Below, in pieces: positions 1 to 7,590 of a DNA stretch of 12,834 nucleotides. Every line of letters begins with the position of its first letter. The stretch's first letter is position 1. Origin of the DNA: Calditrichota bacterium (GTDB lineage Bacteria > Zixibacteria > MSB-5A5 > GN15 > FEB-12). A model generated the notes under the pieces. It did not search any database. It saw nothing but the letters and a program-made list of their open reading frames with translations, and was not told the origin of the DNA. The DNA lies in contig QQUK01000035.1 in the NCBI GenBank assembly GCA_008501655.1, forward strand, positions 1 to 12,834, in the 5' to 3' direction. The position numbers and the translations under genes are program-made.

Positions 1-441
1 GATATCATTACAATTGGTTCAGCAGTAACCTATGCACTCCATGTACTGGTTTCTGATCATTATATGCGTAAAAATAAGGATCCGCTGATACTGAGTTGTC
101 AGCAGTTTCTTGTGGTCGGGATATTGGCTTTATCAACTGCTTTGGTATTCGGTCTTGATCTCCTGACAATCAACCGTTATGCTGTTTATGCAACGTTATT
201 TTTAGCGTTATTCCCTACTTTATCAGCCTTTGTCATTCAAATGTTTGCTCAGAAAATCCGGTCACCGCTGCGTGTTTCCCTTATATTTGCCTTAGAACCG
301 GTATTTGCAGCTATATTTGCCTGGACAATCGGAGGTGAGGAGATCATCGGATATCGGGCTGTAGGCGGTTTTTTCATTTTCATAGCACTTGTAATATCGG
401 GGCTTCCGGTTCGTCTGTTTAAAAAAGCAAAAAAAATGTAA
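1..441 (+). CDS. EamA/DMT-family permease, C-terminal half (5' truncated by window edge)
   Basis: The frame is open from base 1 to the TAA at 439-441, so this is the last 146 residues of a gene that begins outside the window. The visible part resembles the second EamA repeat of a ten-helix drug/metabolite transporter (family knowledge). It shows hydrophobic segments separated by short basic loops, including a helix beginning around YATLFLALFPTLSAFVIQ, then the typical Leu-Glu-Pro-Val-Phe-Ala stretch (FALEPVFAAIFAW), a Gly-Glu-Glu turn and a final helix ending in a lysine-rich cytosolic tail (VRLFKKAKKM). Members export metabolites or take up small solutes across the inner membrane; the substrate cannot be read from the sequence. 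An internal ATG at 64 lies in the middle of the domain and is unlikely to be the true start. Confidence 0.85.
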   Translation, partial: DIITIGSAVTYALHVLVSDHYMRKNKDPLILSCQQFLVVGILALSTALVFGLDLLTINRYAVYATLFLALFPTLSAFVIQMFAQKIRSPLRVSLIFALEPVFAAIFAWTIGGEEIIGYRAVGGFFIFIALVISGLPVRLFKKAKKM

Positions 442-507
442 TATCTGTTAAGTTCGTTCTAGTACAGTTTGGGGATAACAAAGAGAATATTGATATAAAT
501 TGTTTTA

Positions 508-621
508 ATTCCTCAGAAACAGCTGAGAATAAGTTTCGTATAAGAACCAGAGCTGATTTTTATTGGACTAACAGCTTCTATTTACTTATAGTGATAAAAT
601 AATCAGCTGTTTGTGAGGAAT
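508..621. repeat. Long inverted repeat (19-bp arms, 1 mismatch) ahead of the TPR gene
   Basis: Left arm ATTCCTCAGAAACAGCTGA (508-526) is the reverse complement of right arm TCAGCTGTTTGTGAGGAAT (603-621) at 18 of 19 positions; the mismatch is 516 against 613. The 76-bp spacer holds a smaller AGCTG/CAGCT pair (551-555 and 572-576). The right arm includes the GAGGAAT ribosome-binding site of the gene starting at 624. If the leader is transcribed from upstream of 508, the stem would sequester that site. If transcription starts near 599, as the promoter candidate suggests, the arms could instead be paired operators. The arms are read directly; the function is inferred. Confidence 0.7.
563..592 (+). 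promoter_or_regulatory. Candidate sigma70-type promoter for the TPR lipoprotein
   Basis: TTGGAC (563-568) and TATAGT (587-592) are separated by 18 bp. The -10 matches TATAAT in 5 of 6 positions; the -35 is weak. It lies inside the spacer of the inverted repeat, so its transcript would begin close to 599 and carry only the right arm. AT-rich DNA gives many chance matches, so this is tentative. Confidence 0.25.
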
Positions 622-623
622 GT

Positions 624-2090
624 ATGTCAAAAAAGAGAATTATATTATCAATATTCAGTATCCTGATTGCTTTTTCGATGATTACCGGATGTTCTCCTCA
701 AAATGGAACAATCCCGATTACAACAACATCGGATAAAGCCCGTCAGCTTTATCAAAAAGGTTTATCGCTGGCTGACAGACTTCGGACGACTGAATCAATC
801 TCATTTTATCAGGAAGCAATCAGTCTGGATTCAAATTTTGCGATGGCATACCTGAATCTCTTTTTTGCACATCCCAGTCCGACGCAATCACTTCCTTTTT
901 TCCTTAAAGCGGTATCTTTGAAAAATCAGGTTTCTAAGGGAGAACGACTCTGGATTGAAGCTGTCGAAGCAGCTGTTGAAAACAGACCTCAGGATCAGAT
1001 AGATAAAATCGAAAAATTAGTGGAATTGTATCCAAATGATAAACGGGTGTTTAACTTTTTGGGAACGGTTTATTTTGCTCAGCAGAATTATACCGAAGCA
1101 ATAAAACATTATAAAAAAGCAATTGAAATAGATCCTGACTTTTCTCCTGTATATAATCAGCTTGGTTATGCCTACAAATATCTTAAAAATTATAGTGCTG
1201 CTGAGAAGATGTTTCAGAAGTATATATCTCTGATTCCGAATGACCCCAATCCATACGATTCTTATGGAGAACTTTTACTTGAGATGGGGAAATTTGAAGA
1301 AGCTTTATCTAATTACGAACAGGCTGTTAAAGTAAACCCGAATTTTGTGATATCGTACCGGGGAATAGCTTCAGCTTTGGATTACCAGGGAGAACATGTA
1401 AAAGCCCGTAACCGTCTTCAGGAATTATATCAAAAGGCTAAAAACCTGAATGAAAAACGGATTGCATTAACAAGTATTGCGGTTTCTTATGTTGATGAAG
1501 GCAATTATAAAGCAGGGATTAAAACAATCCAGCAGATGTTTGAGCTTTCCACCGCTGAAGGTGATACAGCATTGATAGTCAATGATTACTTTCTATTAGG
1601 ACAATTGTACCGTCAGTTTGGAGCACTTGATAAATCTATTGAAAATTACGAAGCGGCTTTAGAACTGACCCGCCAGACGCAGTTTACACCACAAATCAAA
1701 AACAATACAGCCTATAATACGTTGATAAATACTGCGCTGACTGAAATCAAACAACATAAATTCGAGGATGCTGAAGCAAAAATAGCTCAATATGAGGCAT
1801 ACGCCGTTGAGCAGGAAAATGATAACTTTAAACGGTTTGCCAATCAGGCGAAAGGGATGCTTGCTTTAGAAAAAGAGGACTACACTAAAGCTATTGAATA
1901 CCTCCGTACAGCTAATCAGCAGAGTTCCGGAAATATGTACCGATTAGGTCTTGCTTATGAAGGTCTGGGAGATATCGAAACAGCCCTTAGTTTTTATAAA
2001 AAAGCAGTTTCAGCTAATTTATTATCCAGTTTTAACTACTCTTTTTATCGGAAAAGAGCGATGGAAAAAGTTTCCGAGTTAGAATCATAA
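624..2090 (+). CDS. TPR-repeat lipoprotein
   Basis: A 488-residue protein. It starts at the ATG at 624, preceded by GAGGAAT. Residues 1-22 form a lipoprotein signal peptide: basic MSKKR, a hydrophobic core, and lipobox I-T-G-C with acylated Cys23. Ser at +2 would favour the outer membrane under the E. coli sorting rule. The mature protein is a helical solenoid of tetratricopeptide repeats. The clearest are about residues 141-173, 175-207 and 209-241, each with the Gly/Ala/Tyr pattern and an ending like AIEIDPDF or AVKVNPNF; more degenerate units lie near 38-71, 320-352, 404-430 and 437-465. TPR scaffolds bind partner proteins, so the likely role is a periplasm-facing assembly or scaffolding factor, but no partner is identifiable. 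No enzymatic domain is seen. It is 80 bp upstream of the unknown gene at 2171 on the same strand. Confidence 0.85.
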   Translation: MSKKRIILSIFSILIAFSMITGCSPQNGTIPITTTSDKARQLYQKGLSLADRLRTTESISFYQEAISLDSNFAMAYLNLFFAHPSPTQSLPFFLKAVSLKNQVSKGERLWIEAVEAAVENRPQDQIDKIEKLVELYPNDKRVFNFLGTVYFAQQNYTEAIKHYKKAIEIDPDFSPVYNQLGYAYKYLKNYSAAEKMFQKYISLIPNDPNPYDSYGELLLEMGKFEEALSNYEQAVKVNPNFVISYRGIASALDYQGEHVKARNRLQELYQKAKNLNEKRIALTSIAVSYVDEGNYKAGIKTIQQMFELSTAEGDTALIVNDYFLLGQLYRQFGALDKSIENYEAALELTRQTQFTPQIKNNTAYNTLINTALTEIKQHKFEDAEAKIAQYEAYAVEQENDNFKRFANQAKGMLALEKEDYTKAIEYLRTANQQSSGNMYRLGLAYEGLGDIETALSFYKKAVSANLLSSFNYSFYRKRAMEKVSELES

Positions 2091-2133
2091 TTTCTCTTCC
2101 CCCTATATATTATCTGACAATATTCCGATAATA

Positions 2134-2161
2134 ATATCAGAAAGCTATTTCTGTCTGATAT
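2134..2161. repeat. Hairpin just upstream of the 193-residue gene
   Basis: CAGAAA (2138-2143), loop GCTA and TTTCTG (2148-2153) form a 6-bp stem. ATAT (2134-2137) can pair with ATAT (2158-2161) across a bulge, or ATATCAG (2134-2140) with CTGATAT (2155-2161). It ends next to the GGAG ribosome-binding site at 2163-2166. No T-run follows, so it is not a typical terminator. A competing pairing uses CCGATA (2125-2130) with TATCGG (2159-2164). Confidence 0.4.
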
Positions 2162-2170
2162 CGGAGAATT

Positions 2171-2752
2171 ATGTCGAACCATAGAGAAAATTTAAAAAAT
2201 ATCCGGGAAGCAATCAAGTCCCAGTTCAATACCGGTTTTAACCTTGCAGAGGTAAAGCTCAATATACTTGATTGGCTGAATCAGATTAAATTCCCTATGT
2301 ATCCTAATTGCAGTAATTGGGAAGATTGTCTGATAATGCATCCCGATAGTGAAGAACTGTCAATACCTCCGAAAGAGGGATTTAAACTCCGTTTTAATCT
2401 GAAATTGTATACCCAGAATCATTCATATCTGCTATCTATCATCGAGTGTTTCTCTGAACAGGATAAAAAAGTCGGCATTATCACTGTTCATAAAAACTGG
2501 GATGAAAAAGAATTCAAAATCCAAAAAGCAATCGAGTCTTCCTATCAAAAAAACTTTCAGGATGCTTTACGTGCAAAACAGACTATCTGGGCTCAAACAT
2601 TTTTTGAAGAGAAACTGTTTGAAGGACTTAACTCCTGCGCTCTGGCTATTTTAGGAAATGAGTTAAAAGGAGAGCCTCAGAAAAAAGATGTGACAACGTT
2701 TAAAATGCAGGTTCCCTCAGTAGTAAATCTCCCCAAAAAAGAATCAGATTAA
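2171..2752 (+). CDS. Hypothetical protein, 193 residues, cytosolic
   Basis: I do not recognise this family. The ATG at 2171 follows GGAG (2163-2166) by 4 bases, supporting the start. The protein has no signal peptide or membrane segment. The N-terminal 40 residues look helical and amphipathic (ENLKNIREAIKSQF, then VKLNILDWLNQIKF). The middle (residues 70-107) alternates hydrophobic and polar residues as in beta strands (FKLRFNLKLY, SYLLSIIECF, VGIITVHKNW). Residues 114-165 appear helical again, and the last 25 are lysine-rich and probably disordered. Four cysteines sit at 47, 53, 93 and 156, with no convincing metal-site pattern. It may be co-transcribed with the TPR lipoprotein. Its stop overlaps the convergent kinase gene, sharing TTAA at 2749-2752. 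That it is real is supported by the RBS, the length and the tight packing; function unknown. Confidence 0.75.
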   Translation: MSNHRENLKNIREAIKSQFNTGFNLAEVKLNILDWLNQIKFPMYPNCSNWEDCLIMHPDSEELSIPPKEGFKLRFNLKLYTQNHSYLLSIIECFSEQDKKVGIITVHKNWDEKEFKIQKAIESSYQKNFQDALRAKQTIWAQTFFEEKLFEGLNSCALAILGNELKGEPQKKDVTTFKMQVPSVVNLPKKESD

Positions 2753-5700
2753 ATTTTTACTTTGTTATTGGCTTTATCAATATGAGTAATCACTGATGAA
2801 AATTCAGGGATCTCTTTGAAATTGACTATTGAATTTTCATATAAATCGGCAAGCTGATATTCCATCGTTCCACAATTGATCATCAGATATGGAATTGAAA
2901 TCTGGATACAGAAATCTACAAGTTTATACAGTTCCATTTTTGCTGTAAACTTTGCATCACAAATGACATATGATATCTTTTGAGCAAGGGCTGAATCAAA
3001 TTTTGTATAATCATCGAGAAGTATGATATTAATATGATTCCTGCAGGCTTCTTCATAAAACATATTCATAATAGTATTATCAAAGGTAAACAGAAGAATA
3101 TTGGTTTCATTGGTTTTAGAGATAAAACTGTTCTCATCAATATTATGCAGAGATATAGGCAGTTTTAATACAAAAGTAGTTCCGATACCTTCCATAGTGT
3201 CACAAGTCAGGTCGCCAAGATGTTCCTGTGCTATATTTTTACAAATAGAAAGACCCATACCAGTTCCGGAAACCTGATCACTCCCCCATACACCTTTGGT
3301 TGAGAAAAATGGGTCGAAGATTTTATCAAGATGTTCTTTTTTGATCCCGCCGCCGGAATCCGCTACTCTAATTTCAACAAATGAATCTTTGTTTAGCAAC
3401 GCAACAGTTATCACCCCATTACTACCGACAGCATGTTTGGCATTTATGAGCAGATTTAAAAGGAGTTGTTGTATTTTAGAACGTGAGATTTCAATATTGG
3501 GGACATCATCAAAATGGGTAATGATTTCAATTGAGAGTGATTCAAGCTCTTTTGAAACCAGGTTTATTGACTGCTCTATAAGTTTCGGGAGATCCTCAAC
3601 TTTCCGGTCTTCTGATTTTGCTTTTGAGAATGTTAATAGAGACATGGCAACATCATTTGCCTTTTCTCCCATTGAGATGATGCTTTCGAGAGTTTCTTTA
3701 GCCAGTGAGAGACCATCTTCTGATTCCAGTTCATCTAAGGTAAAAGATGCATTTCCTATTATTCCGCCTAAATAATTTTTAAATTCATGTGCAACACCTG
3801 CAGCAAGGGTTCCGATTGCGGTCAATTTTTCTGTTTCAACAAGTTTCTGCTGGGTTACAAGTTCTTTGGTAATATCATTTGCAACGGATACATAGTTTAT
3901 AATTTCTTTTTTTTCATTAAAGATCGGGGAGATTGTTTTCTGTTCCCAATATGTTTCCCCGTTTTTCTTTCGATTTTCCATTTTCCCGTTCCAGGTCTCA
4001 CCTTTAGTAATTGTCTCCCAGAGTGCTTTATAGACCCGTTTATCCTCACGATTAGTTTTCAAAATTGATGCCTTTTGTCCAATGACATCTTTTGCTTCAT
4101 AGCCGGTAACGATTGTAAAATATGGATTCACATATTCTATCGTACCTTCAAGGTCGGTAATGACAATCAGGTTTGAAGATTGTGATGCCACCGTGGAAAG
4201 CTGCATCAACTCCTCTGCCTGTTTCATCTGTTCTGTAATATCATGAGCGTAGCAATGTACTATATCCTGACCGACTACCGGATGGAAATACCAGGAGAGA
4301 GTATGTCCATTGATATTGACCTGTACATCTGACATACCATACCCTTCGTTAATAATTTCTTTGAGAATAGCAGTGATATTTTTTGGCAGAGCTGTCAGGA
4401 ATTTATCCCGGGTTACACCGATATCACCTAAAATTGTTGTGGTAGCTGTGTTCATATACAGAATCTCAAGATTTTTATTTAAACTCAAGACGATATTCGG
4501 ATTAGCTTCGGGGAATACGGCAAGTTCAGAAAGTTTACTCTGAGCAATTTTATGTTCGGTTATATCTATATAGTATTCAATAATCTGAATGACGTTACCT
4601 TCTTCATCAAAAATAGGATATGCATGTACATCATATGTAATGTTTTTACCATCTTTACGAGTAACATGATGTTCAATTTTTATCGGTTTTTTAAGGGTCT
4701 GTACGGTTCTCAATGGACAGTCATTAACGGTATCGCTGCATGGGCAGTCAGAATTATGAGCAATCTCGTAGCAATATTTTGAAAGTTTCTTGGAGAATCC
4801 GGTATTGCGGGCAGCTTCATTGGCAATTTCTACGGAATAGTCTGAAGTATTGATAACCAGCAACGGATTAGAAAATGAATCGAGCACTGTTTTTAAGAAT
4901 TTATTATATCTTTTGGTATTCTCATCCGCTTTTTTCCGTTCGATTGCCAGAGCAATTTGTCCTGAGATCAGGGAAAGAATTTCTAAATCATGTTCCGTAT
5001 ACAGTTTCGGATCCGTATAACTTTGAACCGCTACAACACCTATAACACCGTCCGGTGTTTTGAGTGGTACACCCATCCAAATTTTCGGAATTTCACCGAT
5101 TAAGTTAAAGTTTTCATCATTTTTCATCTCTTCGAATGTTTCAGCGGCAAAGATAAGTGGAGTTTCTGTTTTTCTGATATAATCAGTTAATGAATTATCA
5201 AGGTTTTCTTCCCCTTCGGGGACATCTTCAGTTTCATCTATAAAATAGGGGAATGAATATTTATTTGTATCCGGATTATACAGAGCTACATAAAAGTTAG
5301 CTACGTCCATGACAGAACTTAAAATCGAATGGATCTCTTTGAGCAATTCGGTGAGGTTTTTGTTCATATTCGATGTCTCTGATATCATATACAGAGCGGT
5401 CTGGATTTTTTGAGACTGTTTCCGTTTTGTAATATCTCTGAGGATAGCCTGGGTTGTAATCTGATTTTTTATATTGAGATGGTTGACTGATGCTTCAATC
5501 TCTATTTCTGAACCATCAGCACTCAATGCGGTAAAATCGTAAATCAGAGGTACTTTTTCGCCTGCTTTGACTTTTCTAATTCTATTTTCCATCATTGATT
5601 TCGATTTTGGAGCAACAAACTTCAGCAAATCAAAATCCGGTGCATTGACATCTTCAAGAGTCAATCCAAAAAACTCTGTGAATTTTTTATTTAAAATCTC

Positions 5701-7437
5701 ATACTTCCCGTTTCTTAACAGGTAGATAGCATCACCGGACTGATCGATCAAAGTCCTATACAGTTCTTCAGATTCCCGTAGCGCGTTTTCAGATTTTTTT
5801 TGTGAAGCCTTGATCTGGACCCGGTTGAATGCAAACGCGACAAGATTCCCCAGCTCTTTAAGATATTCTTTGTGATAACTTGAAACAGGCAGATCACGTT
5901 CGTTGACAAATGAATTTGCTATCAATAAGCCGATTCTCTGTCCAAGTAACATCAGTGGTATATAGGCAAGTGTTTTTACTTTTGACTGTTTGACCAATGA
6001 CCTGTTGATATATTCATCTTTTTGGACATCCTCAATAATATCGACATGCTTTTTATCCATGAGAGAAAGGAAGTATTTATCCCCGGTTATTTTGACTTTA
6101 TTGAAGGTTTCTGGAAGATTAAGATTCAGCGCGGAAGAATGAGCTTCGAGTATTCCATGCTCCATTGTATCATCAAGAGTGTATAACCAGGCTGTTTTAA
6201 ACCCGATAATTTTTTGAATTTCCCGGCGTGTTGTATCAATGATTTCTTCAATAGATTCGGTAAGGTCTAATTTTTTTGTCAGATGCAGCAGTGATTTGGT
6301 GTGTTTATCCTTCAGAGATGCTATCTCTGAACCTCTTACCTGCTCGGTTATATTTTCAACGACGGAGATAATACTGTGGATACTGCCGTTTGTATCTGTG
6401 ATCGGGTTAAACCGCCAGAAGCAGGTCAGGTCGTTGTCCTGATTGTCGAAATTTTTTAAAGTTATCTCTGTACCGGCATGGTTATCAAGCATCTTTTTAA
6501 ACAGGCGATTGGTAACAAACTTGTTATTGTGCGGGAATATCAGATCATACGCATGTTTTCCAACCGCTTCTTTGTTATCATATCCGAACAAATTTTCTGC
6601 CTGTGGATTCCAATTGATAACTTCAAACGAGCGGTTCCATTCGATGATAGCAACCGGTGACTGTTCAAATTGAAGGAGATATTTTTGATTTGAATAGTTA
6701 AACATCTCCGATGAATATTTTTGTTTGGTAATGTTTTTTAAGGTCAGGACAAGAAACTTTACTTCATCGTCATCGTTCACAATCGGAAGGAGTGACCAGT
6801 CCCAGTAATATTTATCCTTGTTTATCTGATTTATAAATGAAAATGTTCTGGCTTTGGCATAAAAAGGGGATTTGGTTTCAAGAACATTTTGAAAGAGATC
6901 CTTTGTATCATCATCAAACAATTCAAAATGATTACTGTTTACTAATATTTCTTTATCGGATTTACACATTCTTTCGAAAGCATCGTTTATCTCGGAGTAG
7001 TTAAACTCTGTATCTAATATAGCAATACAATCGGATGTGTTTTTAAAAAAGAGATTTAAAATATCGGTTTGTTTTTCAAGCTGTCTCTGGGTCAGACTGT
7101 ATTTATTTACAGTACTGGCTAAGGCGCCTTCGACCTGTAAGCTTTTTTTGATGAATGAGACAAGCTCATTGAATCTCCGGAAGGTAAATACTGAAAGCCC
7201 TAAGAGAGAAAACAGGAGTACGAAAAAGAGAGTATCAACGTTGAACAGACTGAATTTATTAGCTAATAATCTTAATGATTCAGAAAGTTCAAAAAATATT
7301 ACGATTCCGGTAAGACAGACGACAATCGAAGAGATTAAAATCAATTCAACAATAATTGATTTTTTTTTCTCCTTAACTTCAATGTCGGAAACAGTTGAAA
7401 ATAGATTTTTAAATGAGTGAAAAAACTTTTTTTTCAT
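2749..7437 (-). CDS. Large orphan sensor histidine kinase (6 PAS, 2 GAF, HisKA, HATPase, receiver-like end)
   Basis: A 1562-residue signalling kinase. Two membrane helices (about 27-49 and 66-86) enclose only about 17 residues, so there is no periplasmic sensor and the sensing part is cytosolic. In order: PAS1 about 125-240, PAS2 253-367, GAF1 390-540, PAS3 555-675, GAF2 690-835, PAS4 845-960 (with Cys889, His894, Cys898, Cys900, Cys907), PAS5 968-1070 and PAS6 1078-1190. The kinase core has the H-box AAGVAHEFKN with phospho-acceptor His1217, N-box Asn1332 (NLLINAKHAV), G1 Asp1360 (DSGGGI), F-box FDPFFSTK (about 1375-1382) and G2 GTGMGLSI (about 1391-1398), so autophosphorylation should be intact. 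Residues 1446-1555 resemble a receiver fold keeping Asp1494 and Lys1541 but lacking the usual acidic pair. No response regulator is adjacent. The ATG at 7437 has only a weak AGGCAG site upstream. Codons 2-4 give an A8 run and codons 24-27 an A9 run. The ligand is unknown. Confidence 0.9.
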   Translation of the reverse strand: MKKKFFHSFKNLFSTVSDIEVKEKKKSIIVELILISSIVVCLTGIVIFFELSESLRLLANKFSLFNVDTLFFVLLFSLLGLSVFTFRRFNELVSFIKKSLQVEGALASTVNKYSLTQRQLEKQTDILNLFFKNTSDCIAILDTEFNYSEINDAFERMCKSDKEILVNSNHFELFDDDTKDLFQNVLETKSPFYAKARTFSFINQINKDKYYWDWSLLPIVNDDDEVKFLVLTLKNITKQKYSSEMFNYSNQKYLLQFEQSPVAIIEWNRSFEVINWNPQAENLFGYDNKEAVGKHAYDLIFPHNNKFVTNRLFKKMLDNHAGTEITLKNFDNQDNDLTCFWRFNPITDTNGSIHSIISVVENITEQVRGSEIASLKDKHTKSLLHLTKKLDLTESIEEIIDTTRREIQKIIGFKTAWLYTLDDTMEHGILEAHSSALNLNLPETFNKVKITGDKYFLSLMDKKHVDIIEDVQKDEYINRSLVKQSKVKTLAYIPLMLLGQRIGLLIANSFVNERDLPVSSYHKEYLKELGNLVAFAFNRVQIKASQKKSENALRESEELYRTLIDQSGDAIYLLRNGKYEILNKKFTEFFGLTLEDVNAPDFDLLKFVAPKSKSMMENRIRKVKAGEKVPLIYDFTALSADGSEIEIEASVNHLNIKNQITTQAILRDITKRKQSQKIQTALYMISETSNMNKNLTELLKEIHSILSSVMDVANFYVALYNPDTNKYSFPYFIDETEDVPEGEENLDNSLTDYIRKTETPLIFAAETFEEMKNDENFNLIGEIPKIWMGVPLKTPDGVIGVVAVQSYTDPKLYTEHDLEILSLISGQIALAIERKKADENTKRYNKFLKTVLDSFSNPLLVINTSDYSVEIANEAARNTGFSKKLSKYCYEIAHNSDCPCSDTVNDCPLRTVQTLKKPIKIEHHVTRKDGKNITYDVHAYPIFDEEGNVIQIIEYYIDITEHKIAQSKLSELAVFPEANPNIVLSLNKNLEILYMNTATTTILGDIGVTRDKFLTALPKNITAILKEIINEGYGMSDVQVNINGHTLSWYFHPVVGQDIVHCYAHDITEQMKQAEELMQLSTVASQSSNLIVITDLEGTIEYVNPYFTIVTGYEAKDVIGQKASILKTNREDKRVYKALWETITKGETWNGKMENRKKNGETYWEQKTISPIFNEKKEIINYVSVANDITKELVTQQKLVETEKLTAIGTLAAGVAHEFKNYLGGIIGNASFTLDELESEDGLSLAKETLESIISMGEKANDVAMSLLTFSKAKSEDRKVEDLPKLIEQSINLVSKELESLSIEIITHFDDVPNIEISRSKIQQLLLNLLINAKHAVGSNGVITVALLNKDSFVEIRVADSGGGIKKEHLDKIFDPFFSTKGVWGSDQVSGTGMGLSICKNIAQEHLGDLTCDTMEGIGTTFVLKLPISLHNIDENSFISKTNETNILLFTFDNTIMNMFYEEACRNHINIILLDDYTKFDSALAQKISYVICDAKFTAKMELYKLVDFCIQISIPYLMINCGTMEYQLADLYENSIVNFKEIPEFSSVITHIDKANNKVKI

Positions 7438-7441
7438 GTCA

Positions 7442-7504
7442 ATTCTGCCTGTAAACCCCGATAGTTTTCTCAGTTTATATACTTTAGATATATATCGGCA
7501 GAAT
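7442..7504 (-). promoter_or_regulatory. Inverted repeat in the kinase leader, overlapping its weak RBS
   Basis: On the minus-strand message, ATTCTGCCGATA (7504 down to 7493) can pair with TATC (7463-7460) and, beyond a bulge of about 10 bases, with GGCAGAAT (7449-7442). The last arm contains the AGGCAG sequence closest to the kinase start at 7437. The loop is very AT-rich (TATATATC, TATATAAAC) and may hold the promoter -10 instead. The pairing is read directly. That it controls translation is inferred. Confidence 0.4.
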
Positions 7505-7551
7505 AGCTTGATTTATAAGTTAAACTATTGAGATAAGAGAAGATATATTTC

Positions 7552-7574
7552 ATCTGTTTCATTAAGAAACAGAT
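7552..7574 (-). terminator. Perfect 9-bp hairpin after rarA, terminator-like without a T-run
   Basis: ATCTGTTTC (7552-7560), loop ATTAA and GAAACAGAT (7566-7574) form a perfect stem 17 bases beyond the rarA stop. On the minus strand the following bases are GAAATATATC, not a uridine run, and the stem is only one-third GC, so intrinsic termination would be weak. It may act as a 3'-end stabiliser or partial terminator between rarA and the kinase. Confidence 0.45.
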
Positions 7575-7590
7575 AGAGGTTTGACAATAA

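Noticed and set aside
7037..7420. Plus-strand 127-residue open frame antisense to the kinase N-terminus
   Set aside because: It lies wholly within the kinase gene, has no recognisable domain, and its sequence is the mirror of kinase codons. The same applies to the plus-strand frames at 3296-3775 and 3787-4068.
7363..7437. A8 and A9 runs at the kinase 5' end as a programmed frameshift site
   Set aside because: The frame is intact through both runs and lysine-rich N-termini are common in low-GC genomes. Slippage is possible but unsupported.
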